Part shown: positions 1 to 11,579 of the stretch, one piece after another
Numbering within the stretch: position 1 is the first letter of the stretch
How the letters are laid out: each line of letters begins with the position of its first letter
DNA from: Helichrysum umbraculigerum
Taxonomy: Eukaryota > Streptophyta > Magnoliopsida > Asterales > Asteraceae
Direction: 5' to 3'
Assembly (NCBI GenBank): GCA_949592205.1
Contig: CATIUR010000005.1
Location: forward strand, 131,521,277 to 131,585,276
DNA: 64,000 nucleotides
The notes under the pieces: model-generated
What the model saw: only the letters and a program-made list of their open reading frames with translations
Told to the model about the DNA's origin: nothing
Database searches by the model: none
Translations under genes and position numbers: made by a program

Positions 1-1668
1 CTGTTTACATCAAATAACAATAAACAGAAAATCAATCAATCACTCGACATCCAATCAATGTCATACGCGCAACATCATGAGGATCGGTGGTCCCTGAGAC
101 ACCCTAATACCGGTTTGGCACTCAAGGAACTCTTATCAATCATCTGTATTGGCCTATACAGAATTACCGATAACCAGTTGTTAATCACATACGACCTAGA
201 TCTCTAAACCGACATTTCAAGTTTCAAGATCTCCTGTCGTCTACAATAACAACCAAGTCCAACTTTCAAGTCAAGTTGACCTCAGAATCTTACATACTAG
301 CTCGAACAGCCAAGTAAACAAACAACCAAACTAACATGGCAAGATATCTCAAACAAATATATTCTATCAAAGTAATACTATAAATTACTTGTTGTAAATC
401 AAATCATTACAACTAAATCACACCGAGGTTACAGATCCACTCACCGACTACCTCAGGCGCAAGCTCAGAAGTCTAATATTACTGAGCCTTCTCCACATCT
501 GAGAATACAATCAATAAACAATAAGTTAATAACTAGTCTCAACTGATAACACATAGGTAATTAATATCGTTACACAATCATAACATAATTACATGTATCA
601 GGTGATCCCTACGATCACAGCAAACAAAGGTCCAATTCGGAACATAATCAAAAGTCCCGAAATAAGATTCAAAAACAGTAAAATGCCATTTTCGACCCTT
701 AAACGACCCCGAATGGCCAAAAACCACTTAGGCTATAATATATAGCTTTGATCAGTGGGTCGTTTTCGAGTGACCATGTAAATTTCAGCCCAATCGGAGT
801 TTAAAGACAATTTGTCAATTTTTCCGTGGCAAAAATCACTACTAAACACTTATGCCCTTTTGAAATTTACAACCCAACTTTTAGCATAGGATCCGCCGGA
901 TCCCCACATAGTCATCTGAATCCGCCGGAATCACCTGAATCCGCCGGATTCCCCTGAATCCGACCGGATTCCCTAATTTATCTGAATCCGCCGGATTCAA
1001 TTGAATCCGCCGGATTCCTTCGTCGTCCCAGCCCTGTTCGTTCTGCTAAAACCCTAACCCACGGGTTTTATACCCAAATCACAAAAACCCGGTTTCTAAC
1101 AGTTTTCAACCACAAATAACTTCGTATAATCATCATGTAACAGTTATAACAAGTTTATAACATCCAATTTCACCTCAAATTCATGTTTCAATCAAAATCA
1201 ATCAAACTAAATTCAAGAACACTCACCACTTGATTGAAGAACTAGAAATCAGATGATTAAGCTGATGAAATCAATTCGATTCTCAGTCCCTAATCACAAC
1301 CAAGGTTTGATTTCAATTTAGTTTAGGTTTTCTTAGAGTTTTTGAAAGAAATGAATAACTTTCCTAAATAGGAAAGTGAATATATATTCGGCCCAACTAT
1401 AATCGCCTTCAATATACGGGTATAATTTAATACCCCATCTCAATCTATTGTCTGGAACCCGAAAACCATTTGCGAGTCCAAACATTTTATTGTACCGTCA
1501 ACTATATTAATTTACAACAATTAATAATTTACTTATCACATTGGAATATTCGACTCCTATTCCAATCATTTCAACTAGTTCAAACAATATTATTTCCAAA
1601 TACATTTAAATACTTATTTAAATCAAGAAATAATATAAAACAACTAGGTCCATTTCGAGGATGTTACA
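1..1668 (-). repeat. 3' LTR of element D (start truncated by window edge)
   Basis: Nearly identical to 14988-16674. It ends with gatgttaca just before the polypurine tract. On the minus strand it holds a TATA-like stretch near 1380-1390, a GTG/GTGAGT splice-donor consensus near 1210-1220, and then the palindrome array at 889-1018. Confidence 0.85.
889..1018. repeat. Palindrome array (ATCCGCCGGAT type) in D 3' LTR
   Basis: Copies of the self-complementary word GAATCCGCCGGATTC and variants recur at roughly 19-20 base spacing. The paired LTR (15877-16024) has one more unit, so the array length changes between LTRs of one element. Confidence 0.85.
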
Positions 1669-1706
1669 ACTCTCTCCCCCTTAAAGAGATTTCGTCCCCG
1701 AAATCT
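1669..1706 (-). promoter_or_regulatory. Polypurine tract and adjacent stem-loop of D
   Basis: On the minus strand a purine-rich AAGGGGGAGAGAGT lies directly before the LTR. The stem AGATTTC/GAAATCT with loop GGGGAC sits just upstream at 1687-1706. The same structure with changed stem bases occurs in A, B and C. Confidence 0.7.
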
Positions 1707-3410
1707 AACCTCATTCAATCTGATTAATGTGATATAATCACATACAATCTTATCATACATTGATCCTCAATAGCAACTTACAACTATACTTAGACTATTT
1801 GAATTTTTTCCACATGCACATATCCAAATGTACATGCTTCTATCTTTTCCTACGCACACCTACAGTGCATCTAATCAATATCATCAATCAGATATATCTT
1901 ATAGACAAACACTTACTTCAACAAGTGAAACCTACAATCACTTAATCAACAAGTAAGACTTAACATTACTTAATAGGTCTATGCAACCAGAAATTAGCAA
2001 TGTGCTAAAATCTTTAACCTATTACCACTATTCATCTCTGTTAACAACAAAACAGAAACAATAACAATAACAGTGGTTATAGAACCACAACACACTTAAC
2101 AACACTGAAAGTTAATTTCAGTTCACGACTAACAATCAGCCTAATATACAAATCATAATCTTAAATCTCTACCATCAAAGATCTGAAATTCAAATCTAGG
2201 TCAACTTTTCATCCAAAAGTTTCATACCTATACTCTTTTGAATACCCAATCATATTCACATATCATTTCAATTTACTTAAAAGTAATTCAAATTCATATC
2301 ACCTTAATAAGCAAAGCAGAGGTCAAACTCAGTAGGTAAAACCACAATCAACAAGTACTTTGCTCAATCAACAAAAGTACTAAAATCAAATATTACCTAC
2401 ATTCAATCAACCTCTACATTGACTTATTTCTGCTTGTAACTCCTTTTATTACAACCTATCAATTTTCAACAACAACAGTTGTCCAATCAATAATCACAGC
2501 ACTAATGATTATATATTTCAGTACACCTATCAATACTTACTATTTATTTTCAAAATCTAACTAACCATCAAGTTAGAATTCATATATTACTTAAACTGGT
2601 AAGACATCCATAATCTTATCTTAGCAACCAGTTAATTACTTTACAATCTTAAGCTACTAATCACAAGCATTTAGAATTTATATGACTTTAATCACCCAAT
2701 CACTTAGTACTAAATTCCATCAATCTAGCAGCTAAGTCAACATTAATCAATATTATGATACTACAAGTCAAGCATCATAATATCACAATGTGCTACTTTT
2801 CAACACATTTCTAACAAAATCTACATCAAGTTAATCACAATTAACTAACTCTACACAACTTATGGCATATTTTAATTCATTCTATTAAAATTCATCCTGC
2901 CATTTATTTTCATGTATACCACACATACATACACAATTTCAGGCAACTCTCTAAAATGGACACTTACACCTCAATTCCATTTAATTCCATATCATAGGCC
3001 ATTCAGACTGTTAAAGTCTTTATCAAGCCTTCACATTATTACCAATCATCACATATCCATACCACAGGACATGGAACAATTATCAATCAACAACTCTATG
3101 TTTCACTTATATACTTACCAACTCGTATATAACTTAAACAATTCAACTTCCAGATATCCTTTCATATCATTTCTTATTTGGATCTAATCCCAATTTACTA
3201 CTTTATCACTTACTTCATTTGTATAAAATCAACAATTAACTAAAGAATCCATTCAATTCTTTCAATACTTAAGTAACTCACCATGAGGTACCCAATCAAC
3301 TTATGCCACTATTAATAATAACTTTCAATTATTTCTTATCTTACATTCTTACCCAATCAAAGCTATCATCACAAGCCTCATACACTGGTAAGAAATTTCT
3401 TATCACAATT
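1669..3410 (-). other. Non-coding interior of D, left part
   Basis: No reading frame with recognisable domains on either strand; only short chance ORFs. The + strand is strikingly poor in G (about 3 G per 60 bases in lines I counted, against 14-15 C), so the element's own RNA would be poor in C. Ends at the caatt TSD (3406-3410) of element A. Confidence 0.7.
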
Positions 3411-6345
3411 TGTAACACCCCCAAATTTAACAGTTTGCGGAAGCGACGTTTTTGGGTGTTACTAATCAATAATCACAAGCACAAAGGATACAGTGAACGA
3501 CTCTAAATGAGACGTTCGAAAAGTTATTACATTAATACATAAGTAGTTTCAAAATACAAGCTCGAGTTCAAGTAAAATCCTAGAGATTCTAATACATAAC
3601 AGTAAGTACAAAAGTAATGTATGTAAATCTCCAAGCTTGTAAATGCATGCGACTCGAGCTAAGAAAGCTTATCCTGCTGGGCATTCCTACTGATGCTGTG
3701 TACCTGAGAAGCATTACTAAAATGGTCAACCAAAAAGGTTGGTGAATCTCACAGGTTTGTAAGTAAGTAAACAGTTGAACACACAAGTAGTATTTGTAAA
3801 TCATAGCCAGCCAGTAAGTAACGATCACAGGTTATGCTCATCGTTTACTTAAGTTTTAATAAGTGGGTGGTTGCAGGTTATGCTAACCGTTTGATACAAT
3901 TGCCATGAGCCACCATAGTTGAAGCTTAACGTACAGTAAATAAAGGTACCCCCTCATGAATGTAATCCAAAACATTCATACGGAACGAGTAAGAAACGCC
4001 CGTTTCTACAGGAACGGTTCGTGGTAGTGCTTGCTACCCCGGGCAGGGATTGTAAGTCCCATATGGATCCATATACTAAAACTCGCGCTTATCACATAAC
4101 TAACAACTATGGTTCAGGAGGATTTCATTGGATTAGTCGTAAACTCATGCAGTTGGCGTATTCGTAATCTCATACAGTAAGTAAATCATGGCAGCAAGTA
4201 AGTTTTGTGTGTTCATGTAAAACAGTAATGCATCTCACCCCTGAGTAAAAACAGTAAAGTAGGGGCTGTAAGACTCACCTGAGTCTGGCAGACAATGCAG
4301 TAAGTAAGCAAGTAGTATCCCGAACTAGCAACCCTTAGCGTCCTAATTCGCATAAGGTTTAGTAAGTAAATGGAATACTTGTAAAGTATCCATGCTAGTT
4401 GTTCCCAAACTAGTTAATGTCCATTAGTTTATTTGTACGTTTGTAATCGTTTGTAGTTTGTAGAAAAGTTATACGGTCCGTTTGTTATCGGTGTATAATA
4501 ATAATTCCATCCCTTATTATTATGTATTCATAGTAGTTGTACTTTTGTAAAGCGTACGTGTATAACTATTTGTTTGTATCACATCGTGTATCGTTTGCGT
4601 AAGTTCCTATGGGCTTAAACCCCAAAGGGTACGAGTGAAACCTCGTAAGTATTCAAGTGTATGTTCGTATCAGTTAACGTGTAATCCAGCACGTAACTAG
4701 TGAGTGAACTTGTAAGTTCGTATCGGATGTAATCCCGTGTAATGTACAAGTGTAAGTTCGTTGGAGTGTAATCTCCTAAGTATTTCGAGTGTAAACTCGT
4801 GTGCGTGTGTGAGTGAAATCTCACGTTAGTTTTGTACAGTCTTGTACGTATTCAAGTGTTGTTGTATACTTTCAAAAGTATAGTATTTTCAGGTATAAGT
4901 AGCATCGTATTTGATTTAGTAGTTGAAAAGTGATTCCAACACTTAGAATATATTTTGTTTTCTGATCTGGGCTTTCTGCGACACAAGGCTTGTGTCGCAG
5001 ACCGTATGCGACATAAGGTCTGTGTCGTATGGATTTGTTTCTGATTTAGTGTTTATGCGACACAATGGTTGTGTCGCATACAAAGGTACGACACAACGAT
5101 ACGACATAGTCGTTGTATCGCAATCAAGCGATAGGTAAGCTTTGTGTCGTAGATGATACGACATATAGTGCGACATAAGCGTTGTGTCGCATACATTGCG
5201 ACATAACGTGCGACATAACATGCGACATAGTGTTGTGTCGCATGAAATTTCAGTCTGATGCGACACAAGAGGTCTGTTCGGAAATTTAGTTTCCGAAAAC
5301 GTATTTTCCGGTTTCCGTTGGGTCTAGAACTTTTATACTCGCTTTAATATGTTGTAATAAGTCCATAATAACTATTGGTAGTTGTCTTTAATGTTTGTGG
5401 CGTCGTTTTCTTTAAAATGACCAAAACCGACATTTCCGTTAACGTGTTCAAAAACGTGTTTTAATTACATATTTGGACATTACTAAGCTAGGGGAACAAT
5501 AATCTAGCAAAATAAAAGTAATCGGAAAAGTTTCGGGTCACCGGAAAACTTACAAAATTGTCGAATCGAGAAACCGAAAAGATAGGATCGTAGCCCTCGT
5601 TGTGGTGATCGTTATTGCTCCTTTCCGTTTTGTGATTCAAGCTTGCTTTTGGTGCGTTTTTGGCTATAGAGAGAGACCGAGATATAGAGAGAGAGTAGAG
5701 GGTTTAGAGAGAGAGTTGAGAGAGATTGAGTGTGTTTGTGTTTGTGTTTGTGTGAGGGAAAGGAGAAAAGGGCATGGGGGTGGTGCCCCATGTCTTGGCC
5801 GGCCCATGGTGGGGTCCACCATGTGTGGATCTCACCAAATGTTGTTCCCTCGTGTTTGCGCTCCGTGCGGTGTTCGTTTCCCCGGTCGTTTAAACGTAAA
5901 AATAATTTTATACTCGATTAAATATACGTTTGTAAATACGAAATAATATTCGATTATTAAGTTGAAGTATTTTATAGAAATACTAGTTTTCAAGTTATAA
6001 AAACATAACTTAGTTTCGTTTTGTCGGTTGGTCAAGTTTTCGGAGAGTTCGGTGACGTTTTAATTAAAACGTACGTTTTCCGTTATATTATAAACATAAT
6101 ATAAAGTAATGATCAAAGTAATTAAATAATTTCACATTATTTAATAGTTGTTTTATTAATGTACGCAAGTTGTACGATTTTTGTTTTATACGATCTGTAC
6201 GAATCGTATACGCGTATATATATATATTCCATCCATATATACATAATAAGTAAATAACGTATATAATCCTATTTCATATTATATACAAGTAATAAACACG
6301 TAATTAGGAAAATTTTAAATTGATCCTAATTTTGGGGTTGTTACA
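3411..6345 (-). repeat. 3' LTR of element A
   Basis: Begins tgtaacaccc and ends gttgttaca on the + strand. It contains the same signals as its partner: palindrome array 4977-5270, CT-rich leader near 5650-5790 and splice-donor consensus near 5548-5553. The terminal inverted repeat GTAACACCC/GGGTGTTAC (3412-3420 with 3454-3462) could fold a hairpin at the U5 end. Confidence 0.92.
4977..5270. repeat. Palindrome array (GCGACAC/GTGTCGC type) in A 3' LTR
   Basis: Repeated self-complementary units built on TGCGACAC and GTGTCGCA. One has arms ATGCGACACAA and TTGTGTCGCAT around a three-base loop. Short ORFs rich in Cys and Arg across this stretch are translations of the repeat, not genes. Confidence 0.88.
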
Positions 6346-6381
6346 TTCTCCCCTTGTTAATAAAATTTCGTCCCGAAATTT
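6346..6381 (-). promoter_or_regulatory. Polypurine tract and adjacent stem-loop of A
   Basis: The minus strand reads AAGGGGAGAA beside the LTR. A perfect seven-pair stem AAATTTC/GAAATTT with loop GGGAC is at 6363-6381. It is equivalent to the hairpins of B, C and D. Confidence 0.75.
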
Positions 6382-6504
6382 GTTCGAAGTAGTAATCGGT
6401 AGTTCTATACTAGTCAGGTAGCTACAATGTGTACTAGCAGCCTACGGTAGTAGGGTAGATCCTACAGTGTTTGAAATCAAGTAATCGTCAGGTGGTAACG
6501 TACC

Positions 6505-7143
6505 CTAAATTTTGTTGCCTGATGGTAGTGGGCATTGGGCCTTGAGATGGCCAGCACTCCCACAGTTGAAGCAGAGTTTCACCTTAGGAGGATTCGTACT
6601 TTTAGGGTAGGATTTGCATCGACCGGTGGGTATGGTACACGGTCCTTCATGATGCCGAGTGCATCGGGAACAGAAAGGTTTCTTTCCCAAGTAATTTCCT
6701 GAAGAGTTGGAGGGAGTAATCTTCACCCTTTTTGCTGGGGGTGACGTACAGTCAGTGTCGGTATCCTCTTCAGTAGGAGTACTTTGTGAAGTTGGTGGTG
6801 AAGTAGGGTTTTCTAAAGCTATCAAACGTAGCTCGTACTCACGCATACGTATGTCATTTTGGAACGCAATTCGTCGTAGGTCATCAATGTCTTCCCGTGC
6901 TTCAGTCAGTTGTTTTAGCAACGAATCAATAGTTTGGTTAAGGTGGTTGACTGATTCAGTAGTCAAGGTTACATTAACTGGTGTTTTTGCAGCAGTTAGA
7001 GCAGCAGGAGGGGCAGGTGCTGCTGCTGATTCAGCGGAGTGTTCTGTATCACACTCGAGTTCGAGGAGGTAAGGAAACATCTTCGGTTCCTCACTGAGCA
7101 GTTCATTTTGCAGTGTAGGGTTGTTGACGGAGTGAGTTGTCAT
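6505..7143 (-). CDS. Second ORF of element A: coiled coil plus nucleocapsid-like zinc knuckle
   Basis: A 212-residue ORF lies where pol would normally be. Residues about 60-112 look coiled-coil forming. An acidic and Pro/Thr-rich linker follows, then a basic stretch (PPAKRVK). The C-terminus has CSRCTRHHEGPC and a classic CCHC knuckle CFNCGSAGHLKAQC. The second half resembles the nucleocapsid part of the gag encoded upstream, so the ORF looks like a coiled-coil protein joined to a gag-type RNA-binding tail. The coiled-coil half is loosely reminiscent of the separate small ORF upstream of gag in B (both contain SVNHL), but homology is unproven. The minus strand just before the ATG reads TTTCGTAG then GAA, a possible splice acceptor. 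The role is unknown; RNA binding or chaperoning is an inference. Confidence 0.7.
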   Translation of the reverse strand: MTTHSVNNPTLQNELLSEEPKMFPYLLELECDTEHSAESAAAPAPPAALTAAKTPVNVTLTTESVNHLNQTIDSLLKQLTEAREDIDDLRRIAFQNDIRMREYELRLIALENPTSPPTSQSTPTEEDTDTDCTSPPAKRVKITPSNSSGNYLGKKPFCSRCTRHHEGPCTIPTGRCKSYPKSTNPPKVKLCFNCGSAGHLKAQCPLPSGNKI

Positions 7144-7443
7144 TTCCTACGAAATACGTGTTCTATTTAAGAATTTGCCTCAAGTAAGTGAAGTTATATT
7201 AATTTATCTATTTAAAGTAACGAATAGCATACGAGTTCCCGGTCTCAACCAGTGTGAGATAATTGGGAAGGGAGTTTGGGTTACTGTATCTAAAGTGTAA
7301 GGCAAATTGTGTTGTCGGGATTTAAGTAGTCGGTCGTTTCCTAATCCTATTGTGTACTTAGGATCAAAGAAAACACACAGAATAAAATACAGTTATACAT
7401 AAGTCATTAAGCGAGAGATTTATGAGAAAGCAGATTCGGGTAG

Positions 7444-8535
7444 TCAAAGAATAAGCGTACCCGGGTTGAGCAAATCACAGAGTCTCGGGTTTGGGTCATC
7501 ATCCCTAGCATTAATTACGTATGCTCTACTCCTCGTGTGGTTGGTCCGGAGTTTCAGTTTTGGGCAATCCTTTCTAAAGTGCCCGGTACCGTTGCACTCA
7601 TAGCAGGTTTTGGGTGCAGGAGTATCAGTACCAGTGGGGTTGGTTCGGCAGTCTTGGGCCAGGTGCCCGAATTTCTTGCATTTGGTGCAGGGACAGGAGC
7701 CATTATGATGGCGACTACATTTGGAGCAGTAAGGCTTGCTCCCCTTGTAAGCCTTTGAGTCATTGGCATTGACAGTTGCAGGCTTTTTGTCAGAAGTCGG
7801 GTTGGATGAGTGGGGACTCACTTCCCATTTACGTTTGTTACTCGCAGACGGGGTTGAAGTCGAGCCGCGGCGGACAGAATTAGCCGTTAACTCATGAGCC
7901 ATACGAATGGCGCTCTGAATAGTTCCCGGTTTAGATGAAGTTACTAAATCTTGAAGTCGTTCAGGGAGTCCATCAACGTACTTTTCGATCCTTTTGTACT
8001 CCGGATCAACCATGGTTGGGCAGAGAAGTGCCAGCTGGTGAAAGCGGTTGGTGTAGCCGGTGATGTCATCACCCTGCATCTTGTGATTCCAGAATTCTAC
8101 TTCCAATTGTTTCAGCTCATCTCTTGGGCAGTACTCGCCCCTCAGCATGATCTTCAGTTCATCCCACTGTAGTTTGTAAGCCTCAGCAACGCTCACAGTC
8201 TGAGCATAAGTGTTCCACCAGGTAAGGGCGGTGTCAGAAAAAGTGCTGGTGGCGAACTTAACTTTATCCTCTTCCTTGCAGTTGCAGATGAGGAATACTG
8301 ACTCGATTTTCTCGGTCCAACGAATCAGACCAATCGCTCCTTCAGTACCTGCAAAGCTTAAGGGTTTGCAGTTTTGGAAGTCCTTGTAGGTGCAGGTTTT
8401 GGGTGGAGGTGTATTGTTAGCCGTATCTTCGCTACCAGGATTGGTTGCTCGGACAGCTAGAGCTTGGGCCACACTACGGGCAATAATACCCGCGACTTCG
8501 GCTTCAGTAAGTGTGATTTGTCGTCGAGGAGGCAT
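7444..8535 (-). CDS. gag: Gag polyprotein of element A
   Basis: A 363-residue Gypsy Gag would form the particle and bind element RNA. The N-terminus MPPRRQITL is shared with the Gag of B. The retrotransposon-gag core spans about residues 70-180 (WTEKIE, TWWNTYA, EYCPRDEL). Zinc-binding motifs near the C-terminus include the two CCHC knuckles CTKCKKFGHLAQDC and CYECNGTGHFRKDC. The frame ends soon after NARDDDPNPR, where the protease domain begins in B, so pol was lost at the Gag-protease border. The ATG at 8535 follows a T-rich tract ending TTTCAAG and four bases, a plausible splice acceptor. The intact frame and young LTRs suggest it is still expressible. Confidence 0.9.
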   Translation of the reverse strand: MPPRRQITLTEAEVAGIIARSVAQALAVRATNPGSEDTANNTPPPKTCTYKDFQNCKPLSFAGTEGAIGLIRWTEKIESVFLICNCKEEDKVKFATSTFSDTALTWWNTYAQTVSVAEAYKLQWDELKIMLRGEYCPRDELKQLEVEFWNHKMQGDDITGYTNRFHQLALLCPTMVDPEYKRIEKYVDGLPERLQDLVTSSKPGTIQSAIRMAHELTANSVRRGSTSTPSASNKRKWEVSPHSSNPTSDKKPATVNANDSKAYKGSKPYCSKCSRHHNGSCPCTKCKKFGHLAQDCRTNPTGTDTPAPKTCYECNGTGHFRKDCPKLKLRTNHTRSRAYVINARDDDPNPRLCDLLNPGTLIL

Positions 8536-9114
8536 GTTCCTTGAAACAATAAATAAAGAACATGTAAGGGTTTGAACAAGAATTATGACGGTAATGATTT
8601 AGTATGTTCAAAGAAATTTCGTCAAAGGTTGAAATTTGTTCAAAGTTTGTGGGTTATAAATAAGTTTATACGGTTTTGAAGTTTTTGAAAATTTTATAAA
8701 ACATTTTTGTGAGAAATTTTGTAACAAGTTTGATAAAAATTCATTTGTTATAAAATTTTGATAGTAAAAGTCGGTTGTATAATTTGAAATCTGACGAAAA
8801 TTGAGCTGAAAATGGTTTTATTAGGTTACACCTAACGGTACAGTAGTGTACATTGTAGAATGTTACAAACGTAGAATTAGATAGGAATAGCAAATGAAAA
8901 CAAGGTCTCGATCTTCATATCGAAGGATGTTCGAGTAACTATGGTTGTCGGTTATAACGGTGTGGAAGTCTTCGGACGTAAGCCGGTAGTCGTGAATTCA
9001 TAAAAGTTAAATAAAGACAGAATGACGAGAATCGAGTCGTCGTTTGTTCGATGAAATGTTAAGGAATATTAATTTCGTAGTAGTCGAGAGAGTATCGTAT
9101 CGGGGAAAGAGGCC

Positions 9115-9168
<54 letters not shown>

Positions 9169-9294
9169 ATAACCGCCTAGTTCGTGTCTACCACAATCAC
9201 GTAAAAGTCCCGGTTCTCTCGAGGTCAGAGTCAGCTAATGCATTCCGGTTCAACATAACCCCTTTCAGAACTCACATCATCTTCATTTAATTGT

Positions 9295-9315
9295 ACATAG
9301 TTGATCAGGCTATGT
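9295..9315 (-). promoter_or_regulatory. Dimer-initiation-like hairpin in A leader
   Basis: The stem ACATAG/CTATGT closes a nine-base loop CCTGATCAA that contains the palindrome TGATCA. It is identical in element B at 31891-31911. Retroviral dimer-initiation loops have the same layout; function here is inferred. Confidence 0.55.
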
Positions 9316-9426
9316 TAAATTAAACTTGTATGCTGTAATTCCTGAACCAGTTATACTTAATGGGGAATACTGCCTAACGGTCATAGTCTAGGCCCACTAA
9401 ATGCAACCTAGTTCACTATAACCTTA

Positions 9427-9439
9427 GGCTCTGATACCA
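9427..9439 (-). promoter_or_regulatory. Primer-binding site of A (initiator tRNA-Met)
   Basis: The minus strand reads TGGTATCAGAGCC three bases from the LTR end, matching the 3' end of plant initiator tRNA-Met. Confidence 0.92.
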
Positions 9440-11008
9440 ATCTGTAACACCCCCAAATTTAACAGTTTGCGGAAGCGACGTTTTTGGGTGTTACTAATCA
9501 ATAATCACAAGCACAAAGGATACAGTGAACGACTCTAAATGAGACGTTCGAAAAGTTATTACATTAATACATAAGTAGTTTCAAAATACAAGCTCGAGTT
9601 CAAGTAAAATCCTAGAGATTCTAATACATAACAGTAAGTACAAAAGTAATGTATGTAAATCTCCAAGCTTGTAAATGCATGCGACTCGAGCTAAGAAAGC
9701 TTATCCTGCTGGGCATTCCTACTGATGCTGTGTACCTGAGAAGCATTACTAAAACGGTCAACCAAAAAGGTTGGTGAATCTCACAGGTTTGTAAGTAAGT
9801 AAACAGTTGAACACACAAGTAGTATTTGTAAATCATAGCCAGCCAGTAAGTAACGATCACAGGTTATGCTCATCGTTTACTTAAGTTTTAATAAGTGGGT
9901 GGTTGCAGGTTATGCTAACCGTTTGATACAATTGCCATGAGCCACCATAGTTGAAGCTTAACGTACAGTAAATATAGGTACCCCCTCATGAATGTAATCC
10001 AAAACATTCATACGGAACGAGTAAGAAACGCCCGTTTCTACAGGAAAGGTTCGTGGTAGTGCTTGCTACCCCGGGCGGGGATTGTCAGTCCCATATGGAT
10101 CAATATACTAAAACTCGCGCTTATCACATAACTAACAACTATGGTTCAGGAGGATTTCATTGGATTAGTCGTAAACTCATGCAGTTGGCGTATTCGTAAT
10201 CTCATACAGTAAGTAAATCATGGCAGCAAGTAAGTTTTGTGTGTTCATGTAAAACAGTAATGCATCTCACCCCTGAGTAAAAACAGTAAAGTAGGGGCTG
10301 TAAGACTCACCTGAGTCTGGCAGACAATGCAGTAAGTAAGCAAGTAGTATCCCGAACTAGCAACCCTTAGCGTCCTAATTCGCATAAGGTTTAGTAAGTA
10401 AATGGAATACTTGTAAAGTATCCATGCTAGTTGTTCCCAAACTAGTTAATGTCCATTAGTTTATTTGTACGTTTGTAATCGTTTGTAGTTTGTAGAAAAG
10501 TTATACGGTCCGTTTGTTATCGGTGTATAATAATAATTCCATCCATTATTATTATGTATTCATAGTAGTTGTACTTTTGTAAAGCGTACGTGTATAACTG
10601 TTTGTTTGTATCACATCGTGTATCGTTTGCGTAAGTTCCTATGGGCTTAAACCCCAAAGGGTACGAGTGAAACCTCGTAAGTATTCGAGTGTATGTTCGT
10701 ATCCGTTAACGTGTAATCCAGCACGTAACTAGTGAGTGAACTTGTAAGTTCGTATCGGATGTAATCCCGTGTAATGTACAAGTGTAAGTTCGTTGGAGTG
10801 TAATCTCCTAAGTATTTCGAGTGTAAACTCGTGTGCGTGTGTGAGTGAAATCTCACGTTAGTTTTGTACAGTCTTGTACGTATTCAAGTGTTGTTGTATA
10901 CTTTCAAAAGTATAGTATTTTCAGGTATAAGTAGCATCGTATTTGATTTAGTAGTTGAAAAGTGATTCCAACACTTAGAATATATTTTGTTTTCTGATCT
11001 GGGCTTTC

Positions 11009-11302
11009 TGCGACACAAGGCTTGTGTCGCAGACCGTATGCGACATAAGGTCTGTGTCGTATGGATTTGTTTCTGATTTAGTGTTTATGCGACACAATGG
11101 TTGTGTCGCATACAAGGGTACGACACAACGATACGACATAGTCGTTGTGTTGCAATCAAGCGATAGGTAAGCTTTGTGTCGTAGATGATACGACATATAG
11201 TGCGACATAAGCGTTGTGTCGCATACATTGCGACATAACGTGCGACATAACATGCGACATAGTGTTGTGTCGCATGAAATTTCAGTCTGATGCGACACAA
11301 GA
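11009..11302. repeat. Palindrome array (GCGACAC/GTGTCGC type) in A 5' LTR
   Basis: Same array as 4977-5270 with a few base changes. It lies downstream of the predicted splice donor, so it would be intronic in spliced RNA. Confidence 0.88.
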
Positions 11303-11579
11303 GGTCTGTTCGGAAATTTAGTTTCCGAAAACGTATTTTCCGGTTTCCGTTGGGTCTAGAACTTTTATACTAGCTTTAATATGTTGTAATAAGTCCATAA
11401 TAACTATTGGTAGTTGTCTTTAATGTTTGTGGCGTCGTTTTCTTTAAAATGACCAAAACCGACATTTCCGTTAACGTGTTCAAAAACGTGTTTTAATTAC
11501 ATATTTGGACATTACTAAGCTAGGGGAACAATAATCTAGCAAAATAAAAGTAATCGGAAAAGTTTCGGGTCACCGGAAA

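Larger units (their letters stand above)
8536..9442 (-). other. Untranslated leader of element A
   Basis: No ORF. It holds a (TA)n tract (9119-9165) and about 240 bases after the primer site that match the leader of B (31790-32036) closely. That block includes the dimer-loop-like hairpin. Conservation of a non-coding block between a gag-only and an autonomous element suggests packaging or reverse-transcription signals. Confidence 0.75.

Noticed and set aside
4943..5268. Overlapping Cys/Arg-rich ORFs of 107 and 71 residues (and copies at 10975-11300, 24853-25125)
   Set aside because: They are translations of the GCGACAC palindrome array, occur in every LTR copy and have no domain.
4977..5270. 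Possible CRISPR-like or satellite array
   Set aside because: Repeats are short, inverted rather than direct, irregularly spaced, and the setting is a plant LTR.
9427..9439. Possible tRNA gene fragment
   Set aside because: Only the 3' tRNA-complementary stretch is present, at the expected primer-binding position of four elements.
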